Source: Massilia frigida | Lineage (GTDB): Bacteria; Pseudomonadota; Gammaproteobacteria; Burkholderiales; Burkholderiaceae_D | Assembly (NCBI RefSeq): GCF_011682175.1 | Contig: NZ_WHJG01000010.1 | Coordinates: 124,001 to 188,000 of the forward strand | Reading direction: 5' to 3' | DNA: 64,000 nucleotides | Position numbers and translations under genes: made by a program | Notes under the pieces: model-generated | What the model saw: only the letters and a program-made list of their open reading frames with translations | Told to the model about the DNA's origin: nothing | Database searches by the model: none | Shown here: piece after piece, positions 63,064 through 64,000 of the stretch | How positions within the stretch are numbered: position 1 is the first letter of the stretch | Layout of the letters: every line of letters starts with the position of its first letter

Positions 63064-63585
63064 ATGAACAATCCAGCAGAGACCATCTTCTCGGCCATCG
63101 TGGCTGCGCCCTTCGGCGCCATCGGCATCCGCACCGAGGCCGCGCGCGTGCGCGAGCTGGTGTACCTGCCTCCCCATTTCGGTGAAAAAGACGCGCTCGA
63201 TGCGGTCGCCGAACTGGCCGCGCAGCAGGTCGGACACTACCTGCTCGACCCCGATTTCCGCTTCGACTTGCCGCTCGTCGATGCCGGCAGCACCTTCCAG
63301 CGCAAGGTGTGGGACGCGATCGCCGCGATCCCGCGCGGCACGGTGCGCACCTACGGACAGGTCGCCAAGCACATCGGCTCGGCGCCGCGCGCGGTGGGGC
63401 AGGCCTGCGGCGCCAACTGGTTCCCGATCATCATTCCCTGCCACCGGGTCACCGCCGCCGGCGGGCTGGGCGGCTTTTCACACCATGACGATGAAAATGG
63501 TTTCCACCTGGGCGTCAAGCGCTGGCTGCTGGCGCATGAAGGGGCTGGCAAGGGACCATGGCAACAGCAATCAATCTTCAACTGA
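63064..63585 (+). CDS. ogt: Methylated-DNA--protein-cysteine methyltransferase
   Basis: A 173-aa O6-alkylguanine-DNA repair protein that transfers the alkyl group to its own cysteine. The active site IIIPCHRVTAAGGLGGFS and the preceding HTH segment (FQRKVWDAIAAIPRGTVRTY, GQVAKHIGSAPRAVGQA) are complete. The length and lack of an AdaA domain fit Ogt/MGMT. It overlaps xerD by 28 bp. Confidence 0.95.
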   Translation: MNNPAETIFSAIVAAPFGAIGIRTEAARVRELVYLPPHFGEKDALDAVAELAAQQVGHYLLDPDFRFDLPLVDAGSTFQRKVWDAIAAIPRGTVRTYGQVAKHIGSAPRAVGQACGANWFPIIIPCHRVTAAGGLGGFSHHDDENGFHLGVKRWLLAHEGAGKGPWQQQSIFN

Positions 63586-64000
63586 TCGACGCCTTCTGCG
63601 ACCAGCTGTGGCTGGAGCAGGGGCTGGCGAAAAACTCGATCGACGCTTACCGGCGCGACTTGCGCCTGTTCGCGCGCTGGCTGGAAGTCACGCGTCCGGC
63701 GCTGGCCAGCCTGCACGCGGTGGCCGCAAGCGACCTGGAAGCGTATTTTTCCGACCGCCATGCCGAGTCCAAGCCGAGTACGGCCAACCGGCGCCTGTCG
63801 GTGCTCAAGCGCTTTTACCAGCTGGCGCTGCGCAACAAGGAGCTCACGGCCGATCCCTGCCTGCAACTGGCCTCGGCCAAGCAGCCGCAGCGGTTCGTGC
63901 ATACCCTGACCGAAGCGCAGGTGGAAGCCTTGCTGGCCGCGCCCGACGTGAGCACGCCGCTGGGGCTGCGCGAGCGCACCATGCTCGAATTGATGTATGC
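63558..64000 (+). CDS. xerD: Tyrosine recombinase XerD (truncated by window end)
   Basis: The N-terminal ~147 residues of XerD, which with XerC resolves chromosome dimers at dif. ATG 63558 lies within the end of ogt. The core-binding domain is evident: LIDAFCDQLWLEQGLAKNSI, DAYRRDLRLFARWLE, TANRRLSVLKRFYQLAL, NKELTADPCLQL. The catalytic domain begins (GLRERTMLELMY) and continues beyond 64000. Confidence 0.94.
   Translation, partial: MATAINLQLIDAFCDQLWLEQGLAKNSIDAYRRDLRLFARWLEVTRPALASLHAVAASDLEAYFSDRHAESKPSTANRRLSVLKRFYQLALRNKELTADPCLQLASAKQPQRFVHTLTEAQVEALLAAPDVSTPLGLRERTMLELMY

Overview
The window is a high-GC chromosomal segment of a betaproteobacterium, most likely an Oxalobacteraceae member close to Massilia/Duganella/Janthinobacterium. 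That placement is an inference. It rests on the miaB-phoH-ybeY-corC-lnt-glyQS-gmhB-plsC block, a tiny PEP-CTERM protein, C4-dicarboxylate TRAP transport with a FixJ-type two-component pair, and the overall gene families. No search was run.

Layout. (1) 0-18.0 kb is a long minus-strand block read from right to left: miaB, phoH (ybeZ), ybeY, two tandem ~770-residue paralogous proteins of unknown family, an FAD/Rieske oxidoreductase, corC, lnt, glyQ, glyS, gmhB, plsC and a YgjP-like metallopeptidase. The two paralogs and the oxidoreductase split the usually contiguous ybeY-corC pair. (2) 18.0-28.3 kb is mixed: an AT-rich 600-bp gap before a small HTH protein, an HDOD gene pair, an orphan sensor kinase, a GST, a DUF1697 protein, a Met/His-rich PEP-CTERM mini-protein, a divergent membrane FtsH-like protease and a YbaL/KefB-type antiporter. 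(3) 28.3-35.6 kb holds a TetR regulator divergent from a thiolase, acyl-CoA dehydrogenase and CoA-transferase operon, with a clear palindromic operator. After it come a DUF2007 protein, a LysR regulator divergent from an SGNH esterase, and a small hypothetical protein.

(4) 35.6-44.8 kb is an integrated element next to a tRNA-Met(CAU) gene. All of its genes lie on the minus strand: P4-type integrase, an unrecognised 268-aa protein, an AlpA-like regulator, a C4-like structured RNA with an ash-like leader frame, small ORFs, a Toprim/RepA-type primase-helicase, an HK97-type prohead protease and an HK97-type major capsid protein, closed by a strong terminator. No terminase, portal or tail gene is visible. 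This resembles a capsid-encoding phage satellite or a strongly reduced prophage. Diverged copies of the tRNA 3' end plus its terminator, and arrays of TGCCCCCAAA-type repeats, mark both ends.

(5) 44.8-64 kb returns to core genes: tRNA-Met with a consensus promoter, miaA, a Bcr-type exporter and mutL in an ATGA-coupled series, then a repeat-rich gap, a cyclophilin, DedA, an alpha-carbonic anhydrase, a hexose-6-phosphate mutarotase, amiC and tsaE, queG, two small proteins, a DctB/DctR-like pair divergent from dctPQM, a gap with an NtrC-like dyad and a possible small RNA, ogt, and the start of xerD running off the window.
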